Source: a virus. Taken from it: a stretch of 64,000 nt of DNA. Each line of letters begins with the position of its first letter. Within the stretch, counting starts at the first letter, position 1. Under the pieces are notes generated by a model that saw only the letters and a list, made by a program, of their open reading frames with translations, was not told where the DNA came from and did no database searches. Location: the IMG/VR virus record IMGVR_UViG_3300027747_002444, positions 1 to 64,000 of that record; one strand, 5' to 3'. Positions 13,869 through 20,157 of this stretch are shown one piece after another. Made by a program: the position numbers and the translations under genes.

Positions 13869-14057
13869 TCATGCCTCGTCCTCCTCTACTTCTTCCAAGG
13901 TTTCAACCTCGTATTCAGCATTGCCAGATCCCCATAGTGCCTCCATAGCGATTTCAATGGCATTATCGTATGCCTCCTCTTCGTTGTTTGCCTCCACATC
14001 AAAAGACATGGAATCATAGGTTGTGCGAGTGACTTCGACTTTGTATGTTTTCTTCAT
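13869..14057 (-). CDS. DpnD/PcfM-like small protein
   Basis: A 62-residue protein matching the DpnD/PcfM pattern by eye: an N-terminal strand KKTYKVEVTRTTYDSMSFDVEA followed by EEEAYDNAIEIAMEA, then an acidic tail. Members are short proteins on phages and mobile elements with no established function. It lies 4 nt downstream of the gene at 14062 in the same operon. Confidence 0.6.
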   Translation of the reverse strand: MKKTYKVEVTRTTYDSMSFDVEANNEEEAYDNAIEIAMEALWGSGNAEYEVETLEEVEEDEA

Positions 14058-14061
14058 AGGT

Positions 14062-14373
14062 TTAGGGTTCTAGGTTGATGTAGATTTGCTCTTTGTTGAG
14101 ATCCCACAGCATATCGACAAATGCTTTCCATTCCTCCTTGGTGCAAGTATCTATTTCCTCCCCATCCTCATCGTTAATACCAGAAGAGAACCACTCATAA
14201 GCATCGTCAATGAAACGAGCGAATCTCTCCCCTGCTATCAGAGTCAGATTGTTATCCCCATAGGAGAAATCTGGATTTGCACTCCCTAGCATATCCCAGA
14301 ACCAATCCCATTCCGCAGGGACTAGATCGGTTAGGTCTACTACTTTTACTTCTCTTGGTGTTGGTGTTGTCAT
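14062..14373 (-). CDS. Hypothetical acidic Trp-rich protein (103 aa)
   Basis: Start at 14373 (MTTPTPREVK) is taken, 12 nt after the upstream stop. An in-frame ATG at 14403 would overlap the upstream gene by 19 nt. Acidic with Trp pairs (AEWDWFWDML, AYEWFSSG, EEWKAFVDMLWDL), consistent with a compact helical protein. No family recognised. Confidence 0.6.
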   Translation of the reverse strand: MTTPTPREVKVVDLTDLVPAEWDWFWDMLGSANPDFSYGDNNLTLIAGERFARFIDDAYEWFSSGINDEDGEEIDTCTKEEWKAFVDMLWDLNKEQIYINLEP

Positions 14374-14384
14374 GTGTCTAGCTT

Positions 14385-14573
14385 TTAGTTGTTCTTCAGC
14401 CATTGGCGAAGAGGTTTGACTCCCAAATCCCCCCTGTGGAAGAGATGGAATGGTTTGGTTGGATCGGAAGGGAACAAGGAGAACTTGTTACCCTTACGGA
14501 CTATTCTGATCCCCCTACTGATAGCAAGATCAATAAGGGAATCAAACTCTTTGGAGTGGTGTTTGCGGCTCAT
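14385..14573 (-). CDS. Small basic protein, HicA-like pattern (62 aa)
   Basis: Start at 14573 (MSRKHHSKEF) because the longer frame to 14615 crosses the -10 and -35. The layout helix, strand GIRIVRKGNKFSLF, P-rich loop, LFHRGD, then LRQWLKNN resembles the HicA/dsRBD-like small fold that is common in phage genomes, but the match is weak. First gene of the leftward early block beside the non-coding hub. Predicted leader only a few nt. Confidence 0.55.
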   Translation of the reverse strand: MSRKHHSKEFDSLIDLAISRGIRIVRKGNKFSLFPSDPTKPFHLFHRGDLGVKPLRQWLKNN

Positions 14574-14583
14574 AGCGACTCTC

Positions 14584-14813
14584 ACAATATAGAAAACATT
14601 CCACAGGTCAAACATTTTTCTGACCTATTTTTGCGTAAGACGTTATTACTAGTGCCGCCAGAAGTTTGCGTAAGACGTTGTTACCCAGACAAAGGATTTT
14701 ACAAAGTCTTTTAACATCTTACAATTACTTGCAATGTCTTCAGATGTCTTCAGAAGTCTTTCGCCTCGGAGCGAATCATTTCTGAAATATCCACTATATT
14801 TATCGTCTTACGC
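14584..14813 (-). promoter_or_regulatory. Box-type early promoter at the divergence hub
   Basis: Boxes 14633-14642 and 14668-14677 (35 bp); the inverted copy lies far away at 14804-14813. The -35 TTGACC (14606-14611) and -10 TATTGT (14584-14589) have a 16-bp spacer, and the box step is 22 bp. Short GTCTTCAGA repeats lie between the boxes (14734-14760). Confidence 0.65.
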
Positions 14814-15120
14814 AAATCTTCAGAAAGCCTTACAACAATTTACAAAATTTTGCCATGCAAGTTTTTGTAAGAATTTGTAGGTTAAACTAATTCTAATAAG
14901 TCGTTAGAAGTCGTTAGAAGTCGTTAGAAGTCGTTAGAAGTCGTTAGAAGTCGTTAAAAGTCGTTAGAAGTCGTTAGAAATTTAGATGTTAGTTCTTGTT
15001 AGATAATTCTTTGGAACAACTCGTCTGAAGTTTTTGGGGTTGCCAAAGATGCCAGAACACAACCAAAAAATCTTTTTTTTATTTTTTTAAACAAAATCAT
15101 TACTCTAAAGATAAGTTTGT
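14700..15120. other. Non-coding hub, candidate origin or control region
   Basis: No convincing gene is seen here. The stretch holds short GTCTTCAGA-type direct repeats, an AT-rich segment at about 14820-14895 and the 10-bp tandem array. It lies between the leftward early genes and the genes that run right from 15.6 kb. That position plus iteron-like repeats beside AT-rich DNA is what an origin looks like; the function is inferred. Confidence 0.4.
14899..14980. repeat. Eight tandem copies of a 10-bp unit (TCGTTAGAAG)
   Basis: Units begin at 14901, 14911, 14921, 14931, 14941, 14951, 14961 and 14971. All are identical except a G-to-A change in the sixth and a final-base change in the eighth. 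The 10-bp period equals about one helical turn. Confidence 0.95.
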
Positions 15121-15126
15121 ATTGTA

Positions 15127-15246
15127 ATGAAAAAGGTAAAGAAATTCTTCTTAGGGTTAATAGATAATAAGTTCTCTTGTTATTGCTATGTGAAGACCTT
15201 TGAGTTCTTCTTCTTAATGACACACATTCTTTATAGGTTTTATTAA
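15127..15246 (+). CDS. Possible 39-residue peptide
   Basis: A short frame starting MKKVKKFFLGLIDNKFSCYC, basic at the N-terminus and Phe-rich later. There is no Shine-Dalgarno and no overlap with a neighbour. It may be a chance frame in the hub; listed because nothing else occupies this stretch. Confidence 0.2.
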   Translation: MKKVKKFFLGLIDNKFSCYCYVKTFEFFFLMTHILYRFY

Positions 15247-15290
15247 TTGTTGTACTGTAACATGGTGTGTCAGTGTAACATGGTGTTCTA

Positions 15291-15476
15291 TTAAATCGCC
15301 CTAGGGTTTTTTACCCTATTGTATTGATCTACTAGGGTATGGATTTCTTCCTGTACAAGGATTAGTTTCTCCTTATTGATCTTTGATTTACTTGTACTTT
15401 CTTCTATGTCTTTTTTAATTGATATTTCCTGCGCCTGTAATATTAATATCTTGTTTCTTATTTCTTCTTCGTTCAT
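15291..15476 (-). CDS. Small coiled-coil protein (61 aa)
   Basis: Unrecognised. Heptad-like, charged helix over most of its length (EEEIRNKILILQAQEISIKK, KLILVQEEIHTLVDQYNRV), probably a dimeric coiled coil. The 17-bp element at 15528-15544 lies about 50 bp upstream. A hairpin TAGGGT/ACCCTA overlaps its 3' end. Confidence 0.6.
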   Translation of the reverse strand: MNEEEIRNKILILQAQEISIKKDIEESTSKSKINKEKLILVQEEIHTLVDQYNRVKNPRAI

Positions 15477-15527
15477 GTAATTTAATTACCTTGTATTGAA
15501 TTTTTTTAAAGTGTTTTTAAAACTGCG

Positions 15528-15544
15528 GTAATGCCACACCATGT
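15528..15544 (-). promoter_or_regulatory. 17-bp element upstream of the coiled-coil gene, copy 4
   Basis: Read leftward, ACATGGTGTGGCATTAC preceded by TTTTAATAGA. A TTGAAA hexamer lies about 17 bp before the TTAATA, so a promoter reading left into the gene at 15476 is plausible. Related partial copies (TGTAACATGGTGT twice) lie at 15256-15290. Confidence 0.5.
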
Positions 15545-15611
15545 TCTATTAAAACAGGGTGTTGTATTTTTTCAATTGACTTTTTTTCTTGGGTGATTTA
15601 GTCTTAAATAT

Positions 15612-15911
15612 ATGGAAAAACAAGATCTTAGTATTCCCCTTTTTAGTGTTAATATGGATGTGGTGGATGTACACGATGATGAATCGGGTATGGTTCGTTA
15701 CAAGGTATATCCTTCTGACATATTTGTGGATTATACTCGTGTGATGAGTGAGAATTCGTGTGCGACTATTCTGGCAATACTGGCTCAGGTTGTCATTGAT
15801 AAGAAGCCTGATAGCGAACAGGAGACATACAAGAGGAACGTTATTTCTATTTTCAACAATATGCTGGAAAATGTGGTTATGTATGATAAGGAAAATTTTG
15901 ATGAACTCTAA
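15612..15911 (+). CDS. Hypothetical protein (99 aa)
   Basis: First rightward gene after the hub. Starts at 15612 just after TTAAATATATGG, a late-promoter-like AT stretch. The sequence alternates strands (IPLFSVNMDVVDVHDDESGM) and helices (NSCATILAILAQVVIDKK, RNVISIFNNMLENVV). It could be a small dimeric alpha/beta protein; no family is recognised. Its 3' end overlaps the next gene by 11 nt. Confidence 0.7.
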   Translation: MEKQDLSIPLFSVNMDVVDVHDDESGMVRYKVYPSDIFVDYTRVMSENSCATILAILAQVVIDKKPDSEQETYKRNVISIFNNMLENVVMYDKENFDEL

Positions 15912-16023
15912 GCAAGATCTTGCATGGTATGTTAAACATCGCAAGGAATTTTTAAAACTCCCTGATGAAAAGCCTTTTTTTAAGAGAAGGAAAAAACTTC
16001 CCTTGACAAAAAAGCGCAAGTAA
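15901..16023 (+). CDS. Small very basic protein (40 aa)
   Basis: A 40-residue frame MNSKQDLAWYVKHRKEFLKL with a C-terminal tail of Lys/Arg and Phe (FFKRRKKLPLTKKRK). It overlaps the stop of the upstream gene, consistent with coupling. Charge and size suggest binding to nucleic acid or a membrane surface. Unknown family. Confidence 0.5.
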   Translation: MNSKQDLAWYVKHRKEFLKLPDEKPFFKRRKKLPLTKKRK

Positions 16024-16039
16024 TCTACTATCAGTATAT

Positions 16040-16498
16040 ATGAAAAACACAACAACAACCCTAATTGTGGCAGCAATGGCATGTGCTCTTGTTTCCACTT
16101 CTCGTGCAAATCCTTATGTTCACAACATGGGATCTACTGGTGCTAATGCCACTGTTTACAGAGGTGGAGGAACCACTATTAACAACAATGTTTATAGAAC
16201 CTCAACTACCTATTATTCTGGTGGGGGAAATAGAGGCTATGGGGGTTACTATGGTGGTGGTGGTTGTGGGGGTGGTTATTATGGTGGGGGTGGTTATTAT
16301 GGAGGATGTAACAATGGGGGTTGGTATGGTACTGGCATTCCCAATGGCTTGGGATGGACTCTCTTTGGTCTTGCTGCTGGTGGTGCGATCCTTGGTGGTG
16401 GAGGTTATTATGGGGGAGTACCTGCTGTGGTTTATGCTCCCTCTGCTCCTCCTCCGAGTGTACCTGCTGGTTATCAACTTGTGCCAATTACCCAGTAA
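16040..16498 (+). CDS. Secreted Gly/Tyr-rich protein
   Basis: A 152-residue protein with a Sec signal peptide: MKNTTTTLIVAAMACALVST then a likely cleavage after SRA. A GGYYGGGG-type repeat tract (about residues 60-95) follows, then a hydrophobic Gly/Ala stretch (WTLFGLAAGGAILGGGGYY) and a Pro-rich end. Gly/Tyr tracts resemble those of cell-surface or adhesive proteins. It would be exported from the infected cell or placed in its envelope; a role in envelope change or superinfection exclusion is only a guess. Confidence 0.7.
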   Translation: MKNTTTTLIVAAMACALVSTSRANPYVHNMGSTGANATVYRGGGTTINNNVYRTSTTYYSGGGNRGYGGYYGGGGCGGGYYGGGGYYGGCNNGGWYGTGIPNGLGWTLFGLAAGGAILGGGGYYGGVPAVVYAPSAPPPSVPAGYQLVPITQ

Positions 16499-16504
16499 AA
16501 TTTT

Positions 16505-16801
16505 ATGTACATTACAATATTCGATAAAAGCAATACGGTTTTCTTTGGGGAGTATCTCAATGAAAACGAGGACTATATAACAATTAATAATCCTTCGGTC
16601 ATTCTGGTTTCTCCAGAAGGGGATTCCTTGAACGTGGAGGTTTTTCCTGTCTGTCCTTTGGAGATTATCTCTCCCCAAGATCGTGAAAAGGGATCAGTAT
16701 GGCACTATAACAAGAGTAACCTTCGCTTCCACAGCAAAAGTGTTGTTATGGACGAAAGAATCATAGACAAATACAACGTAATTTTCAATGGAAAGAAGTA
16801 A
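16505..16801 (+). CDS. Hypothetical beta-rich protein (98 aa)
   Basis: Unrecognised. Beta-rich start (MYITIFDKSNTVFFGEYLNENEDYITI), a P-rich middle (EVFPVCPLEIISPQDREKG) and a basic end. It lies 6 nt after the secreted protein and just before the gene at 16803, so it is probably part of one operon. Confidence 0.65.
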   Translation: MYITIFDKSNTVFFGEYLNENEDYITINNPSVILVSPEGDSLNVEVFPVCPLEIISPQDREKGSVWHYNKSNLRFHSKSVVMDERIIDKYNVIFNGKK

Positions 16802-16802
16802 A

Positions 16803-17048
16803 ATGGTTGAGCTAATTGAGTGTCTCACCGAGGATGCTCTCACAATGGATGGTTATGATGATTGTATCTTGGGTGTTGTCGAGAGGTTTGGTCAGCAAAA
16901 CCATGTTTTATATGACCTTGGTGCGGTTTTAAATAAACTCATCGAGGGTGGTATGACCCGTGAAGAGGCTATGGAATGGTATGAGTTCAATATGTTGGGA
17001 GCATATGTCGGAGAGACTACCCCAAGCTTTCTCCATTGCTCTTTATGA
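16803..17048 (+). CDS. Hypothetical helical protein (81 aa)
   Basis: Start at 16803 (MVELIECLTE), preceded by the purine-rich GGAAAGAAG. An ATG at 16788 in the same frame overlaps the upstream gene. Features are a GMTREEAMEWYEFNMLGAYVGE motif that looks like a conserved phage small-protein ending, and TPSF. Function unknown. The next tiny gene overlaps its stop. Confidence 0.65.
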   Translation: MVELIECLTEDALTMDGYDDCILGVVERFGQQNHVLYDLGAVLNKLIEGGMTREEAMEWYEFNMLGAYVGETTPSFLHCSL

Positions 17049-17125
17049 TAGGCATAATGGGCATATTTCTAACCCTTGCAATTCTTTTGGTTCTTATTGT
17101 CTTTGTCAATAATTACTATAAATGA
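17045..17125 (+). CDS. 26-residue membrane peptide
   Basis: MIGIMGIFLTLAILLVLIVF then NNYYK: a nearly pure transmembrane helix with a short polar tail. Its ATG overlaps the upstream stop and its TGA overlaps the next ATG (ATGA at 17122-17125). This coupling, like that of the 20-residue peptide at 7133-7195, argues for real expression. Confidence 0.5.
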   Translation: MIGIMGIFLTLAILLVLIVFVNNYYK

Positions 17126-17280
17126 ACGACGAAAAGCAACCTCATGCTATGGTTAACGGTGAATGGATTGCCGTGTCAAAAACAAAATTCATAAACATAT
17201 CAGAAGACCTTTGGGGTCAGGATGTTTATGAATTTGAATATGAGGGGAAGATATATTCTTCCCATGTTATTTTAAAATAA
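17122..17280 (+). CDS. Small hypothetical protein (52 aa)
   Basis: MNDEKQPHAMVNGEWIAVSK followed by a beta hairpin (DVYEFEYEGKIYSSHVILK), perhaps a small SH3-like barrel. Last gene of the 15.6-17.3 kb rightward operon; its 3' end meets a leftward gene 6 nt away. No family recognised. Confidence 0.55.
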   Translation: MNDEKQPHAMVNGEWIAVSKTKFINISEDLWGQDVYEFEYEGKIYSSHVILK

Positions 17281-17286
17281 CTGTTC

Positions 17287-17628
17287 TTAGAAACCTAGTT
17301 CATCATCCATCGATGAACTATCACCATCAAAAAGATCATCGTGCTGTGCATCCTTGAATGCACTTTCTTCTTCGTCATTTTGTGGCTTTATCTTAACGCC
17401 TTTGTTTGTAAGATATTCAACAACATCATCAACATTTACGTCTTCTGGGATATCTAATTCATTCTGGAAGTGGTTAAGGAGTTCTTGTCTTGCGGAAGGA
17501 CTTTCCATTGCCTCACTTGAATCAAATTCATTGTGCTCTTCGCTGTCTGGTGAATTACCCATAGAATCTCCACCAAGTGAAAGGTTCTCGTAAAGGGCTT
17601 GAAGGTTTTTCTGATCGTTATTACTCAT
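17287..17628 (-). CDS. Acidic hypothetical protein (113 aa)
   Basis: Start at 17628 (MSNNDQKNLQ) preferred. The longer frame to 17721 begins in a poly-T/C repeat tract and has an unlike, basic N-terminus. Strongly acidic (DSEEHNEFDSS, DDLFDGDSSSMDDELGF), probably disordered at both ends with a helical middle. Could be a scaffold-like or DNA-mimic protein; no evidence for either beyond charge. Confidence 0.65.
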   Translation of the reverse strand: MSNNDQKNLQALYENLSLGGDSMGNSPDSEEHNEFDSSEAMESPSARQELLNHFQNELDIPEDVNVDDVVEYLTNKGVKIKPQNDEEESAFKDAQHDDLFDGDSSSMDDELGF

Positions 17629-17795
17629 CTTAATATTACTTACACCTAGAAATGTCCATATTAAAGATATTTTTTTTATTTTACTCTGTAATACGATATT
17701 TTTTTCCCCACTTTTTCCCATTTTCCCCCACTTTTTCCCACTTTTTTGGGTATTTTCGGATATCTTTTCGGGTATTTTTGCACTAAATATACAAA

Positions 17796-17960
17796 ATGAG
17801 TGGCATATTATTTGAATATTTTTATGAATATGTTCACAAAGAAGATGTAAAGATGCTAAGAATTGTCACCGAGCATAGTTCAATTGCCTATGAATTATTA
17901 CGTCAAGATTACCCTCACGGGGAATTAAAATTACTTGAGATTCGTCGTCTGGACACCTGA
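17796..17960 (+). CDS. Small hypothetical protein (54 aa)
   Basis: MSGILFEYFYEYVHKEDVKM and an alpha/beta remainder ending LKLLEIRRLDT. It starts just after CTAAATATAC (late-promoter-like). It is convergent with the ABC-GNAT gene and overlaps its 3' end by 30 nt, which lowers confidence. Confidence 0.45.
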   Translation: MSGILFEYFYEYVHKEDVKMLRIVTEHSSIAYELLRQDYPHGELKLLEIRRLDT

Positions 17961-19022
17961 TCCAACATATTCATGAGAAAAACAATTTCTCCTTGGATCA
18001 ATAATATAGTTATTGTAGGTAGGAATTCCCTGTGCTCTTCTCTTCTCATAATCCTTTCTCCTTACCTTGTTTTTACTTGTGGGTTTCCACAACGGAGACA
18101 ACATGCGATAAGATCCCATCCTTGGATGAGCAGTGCGAGAGAAATAACGATACCCGTTTTCAATAAACATCTGTGCAATTGCATCGCTGAACCTTACACC
18201 GATTCCTAGTCCTTGGTAGTCAGGTAGCACAACGGTTCTGTGACCTCTCCATGCATTCTTGAGTGATCCACTAGGCATAGTGATAGCTGCACCAAAGGCG
18301 ATTGGTTCATTGTTCCATGTACCAATAAAGCACCTTGATGCATTGTTTAGGTCTCCACTTAAATAATGATGCTTCTTGAAAATTTGCCAGTATTCTTTAG
18401 AGCAAGGCTGAATGTCGATTGTAATATTTGGTCTTGGACAAAGACACCCCCTTGGCATACAAGACTCGTTCAATGTATCATACACCCAATCAGGTTGCAA
18501 CCATTCGATTATATCTTTATGACATGTAGCAAATACCACACCCTTCATGCCCTGTTGTCGAATGTATCTTTGGATAGCATTGGATGCACTCTTGGCAACA
18601 GTTCGATCCACAACACTTGTAAACTCATCAAAGCTAGTGTTACTATTGAGCATACGAGCTATCCTTGCTCTGAACTGCTCCCCATTACTCAAGACATGAT
18701 AGGGTTTACACCAAGAAGGAACAGAGTTCAGTCCAATACTTGATAGCCTTTCTATTGCTTGCTCTCCCATTTGGGATACTATTGCCTTGTTGGGATTCCA
18801 TTCTAACTCTTCGGTAATATTGAAATGTTCTTTTAGTAGTTGAGTCTTACCACTTCCAGATGCTCCCACAATTAGTCCTATACCCCATGATCCATCTCTC
18901 TTTGGGGCATCAAACTTGGGTAGAATGAACTCACTTGTACCTGTGAAGTTGTAATCAAATGGTTTACATGCTTCAAGTAGTGCATTGTCCATGTCAACTT
19001 TAACCGATAAGACTTTCTGCAT
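17931..19022 (-). CDS. ABC-type ATPase fused to a GNAT acetyltransferase-like domain
   Basis: A 363-residue two-domain protein (COG2401-type architecture). N-terminal ABC ATPase: Walker A GASGSGKT (53-60), signature LSNGE (111-115, usual LSGGQ), Walker B/D-loop SFDEFTSVVD (130-139), H-loop ATCHKD (165-170). It has no membrane domain, so it is not a transporter subunit. C-terminal GNAT-like region (about 205-330): HHYLSGD, then acetyl-CoA loop DYQGLGIG (268-275), then RTAHPRMGSYR. A possible role is nucleotide-driven transfer of an acyl group, for example to nucleic acid, as in the Mom group of GNAT-fold enzymes; substrate unknown. Confidence 0.8.
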   Translation of the reverse strand: MQKVLSVKVDMDNALLEACKPFDYNFTGTSEFILPKFDAPKRDGSWGIGLIVGASGSGKTQLLKEHFNITEELEWNPNKAIVSQMGEQAIERLSSIGLNSVPSWCKPYHVLSNGEQFRARIARMLNSNTSFDEFTSVVDRTVAKSASNAIQRYIRQQGMKGVVFATCHKDIIEWLQPDWVYDTLNESCMPRGCLCPRPNITIDIQPCSKEYWQIFKKHHYLSGDLNNASRCFIGTWNNEPIAFGAAITMPSGSLKNAWRGHRTVVLPDYQGLGIGVRFSDAIAQMFIENGYRYFSRTAHPRMGSYRMLSPLWKPTSKNKVRRKDYEKRRAQGIPTYNNYIIDPRRNCFSHEYVGSGVQTTNLK

Positions 19023-19053
19023 TAAATTAATATATAGATTTAAATTGCTTGTG

Positions 19054-19329
19054 TCAATCTTTTTTATATTTGTAACAGAAATAAAGCATTAAAAGCATGT
19101 TAATAATACCACTGCAATAGTTTATGAATACCCACATGCTAAAATATGTTCCCAACAAATATACCATTCCAAATACATAACCAAGTAATGTCATGTAAAC
19201 CATGATAAGGGAAATATCTTGTGCTTTTTTTGTTTTATATGTTTTATAGATCTGGGGAAGATAACAAAGAAACCAGATGCTTGTCATCAAAAATCCACAT
19301 ATTTCTATTATTAATCTATGAAGTGGCAC
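19054..19329 (-). CDS. SemiSWEET / PQ-loop family membrane protein
   Basis: A 91-residue protein with three predicted TM helices (about 8-26, 41-60, 66-86) and the PQ-loop signature LPQIYKTYKTKKAQDIS (PQ at 25-26). An Asn (70) in TM3 matches the substrate-site Asn of bacterial SemiSWEETs, which are homodimeric sugar uniporters of just this length. Expected in the inner membrane; may move sugar, or another small molecule as in other PQ-loop carriers. Located between unrelated small genes, 31 nt downstream of the acidic protein's operon. Confidence 0.8.
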   Translation of the reverse strand: MPLHRLIIEICGFLMTSIWFLCYLPQIYKTYKTKKAQDISLIMVYMTLLGYVFGMVYLLGTYFSMWVFINYCSGIINMLLMLYFCYKYKKD

Positions 19330-19343
19330 ATAGATATTTAGTA

Positions 19344-19646
19344 TTATTCATAAAACAAATTCCATTTCTTTGCAGCAAGATAAAAGCCTTCTGCTTCAAG
19401 GTATCTGTTAAGTAATTTTAATTCCATCTGATAGGATTTCAAATTATTTTCTTCATCGGTTTTACTGATTGCACAAACCTTAAACTTATTATATGCCGTA
19501 TTTTCTATAATGATATCATATTCAATACCATTGAATTTCATTTCTATTTGATAAGGACCTTTTGGATTAGTAATGATTTTCTTTTTCTTTCCTTGTTTTT
19601 CTTTCCAAGACTCTTCATCAAAATCACTATCATAGTATTCATCCAT
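19344..19646 (-). CDS. Hypothetical protein (100 aa)
   Basis: Acidic N-terminus (MDEYYDSDFDEESWKEKQGK), Lys-rich linker (KKKK), then beta strands (PYQIEMKFNGIEYDIIIEN) and a C-terminal helix with the EAEGFYLAAKKWN motif. No family recognised. Same strand as the SemiSWEET gene, 14 nt upstream. Confidence 0.6.
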   Translation of the reverse strand: MDEYYDSDFDEESWKEKQGKKKKIITNPKGPYQIEMKFNGIEYDIIIENTAYNKFKVCAISKTDEENNLKSYQMELKLLNRYLEAEGFYLAAKKWNLFYE

Positions 19647-19669
19647 ACTAATATCTTAGTAGCATGTCA

Positions 19670-19909
19670 TTAAGATGTCAAATTCTTTGGTGTTTTGTAT
19701 ATATCTATCTTGTAAATGTTTCCATCATGAAACTTCGTGGTGAATGTAACCTTTGCACTAATTATTAAATGAGTTTGGCTAATCTTATCGGTTGCTTTCT
19801 TTAATGCTTTCTGTGCTTCCTCATCGTTTTTAAAAAATGCTGCCCATGTCTCGTGGTTATGATCAGGCTTTGGAGCGTGTTTGTGGTCTGGTGGAAGCAT
19901 CATACTCAT
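19670..19909 (-). CDS. Hypothetical protein with a His-rich N-terminus (79 aa)
   Basis: PPDHKHAPKPDHNHETWAAF near the start could bind metal. A helix (KNDEEAQKALKKATDKI) and a beta hairpin (HLIISAKVTFTTKF) follow. Unrecognised. It lies 23 nt upstream of the 100-residue gene in the same direction. Confidence 0.55.
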   Translation of the reverse strand: MSMMLPPDHKHAPKPDHNHETWAAFFKNDEEAQKALKKATDKISQTHLIISAKVTFTTKFHDGNIYKIDIYKTPKNLTS

Positions 19910-19917
19910 ACTAATAT

Positions 19918-20022
19918 TTAGGGTTCTTCGTTATCCCTTTTATACATGAAAATTAAAAATAATATAATAGTCAATGGGACAAACCACCTGATAAACTCTA
20001 TTAGTATCTGTTCATCACTCAT
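19918..20022 (-). CDS. 34-residue membrane peptide
   Basis: MSDEQILIEFIRWFVPLTII then LFLIFMYKRDNEEP: one hydrophobic segment flanked by an acidic N-terminus and a charged C-terminus. Its stop lies 8 nt before the next gene's start. Too short for certainty, but the TM-plus-charged-tail pattern matches other small phage membrane peptides. Confidence 0.4.
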   Translation of the reverse strand: MSDEQILIEFIRWFVPLTIILFLIFMYKRDNEEP

Positions 20023-20157
20023 CTGGAAACAACAATTGAATCATCTGAATGACTGCTATCTTTACATAAAGATATTCCATATAAACATATAGATATATAA
20101 TCTCAGGAAGATTCTTTATATAAAAAAATATAAGCCAAAAATAATATTTCATAATAT

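Noticed and set aside
14401-14714. A 103-residue rightward frame across the first leftward early gene and its promoter.
   Set aside because: It reads through two box copies and the proposed -10/-35, and its codon use does not resemble a coding frame.
14999-15223. A 74-residue leftward frame starting MSLRRRTQRS.
   Set aside because: It spans the low-complexity AT-rich hub, has no neighbour overlap, and has a composition unlike the real genes.
16202-16678. Ser/Thr/Ile-rich leftward frame opposite the Gly-rich gene.
   Set aside because: Shadow of a Gly/Tyr-rich coding repeat; no initiation context.
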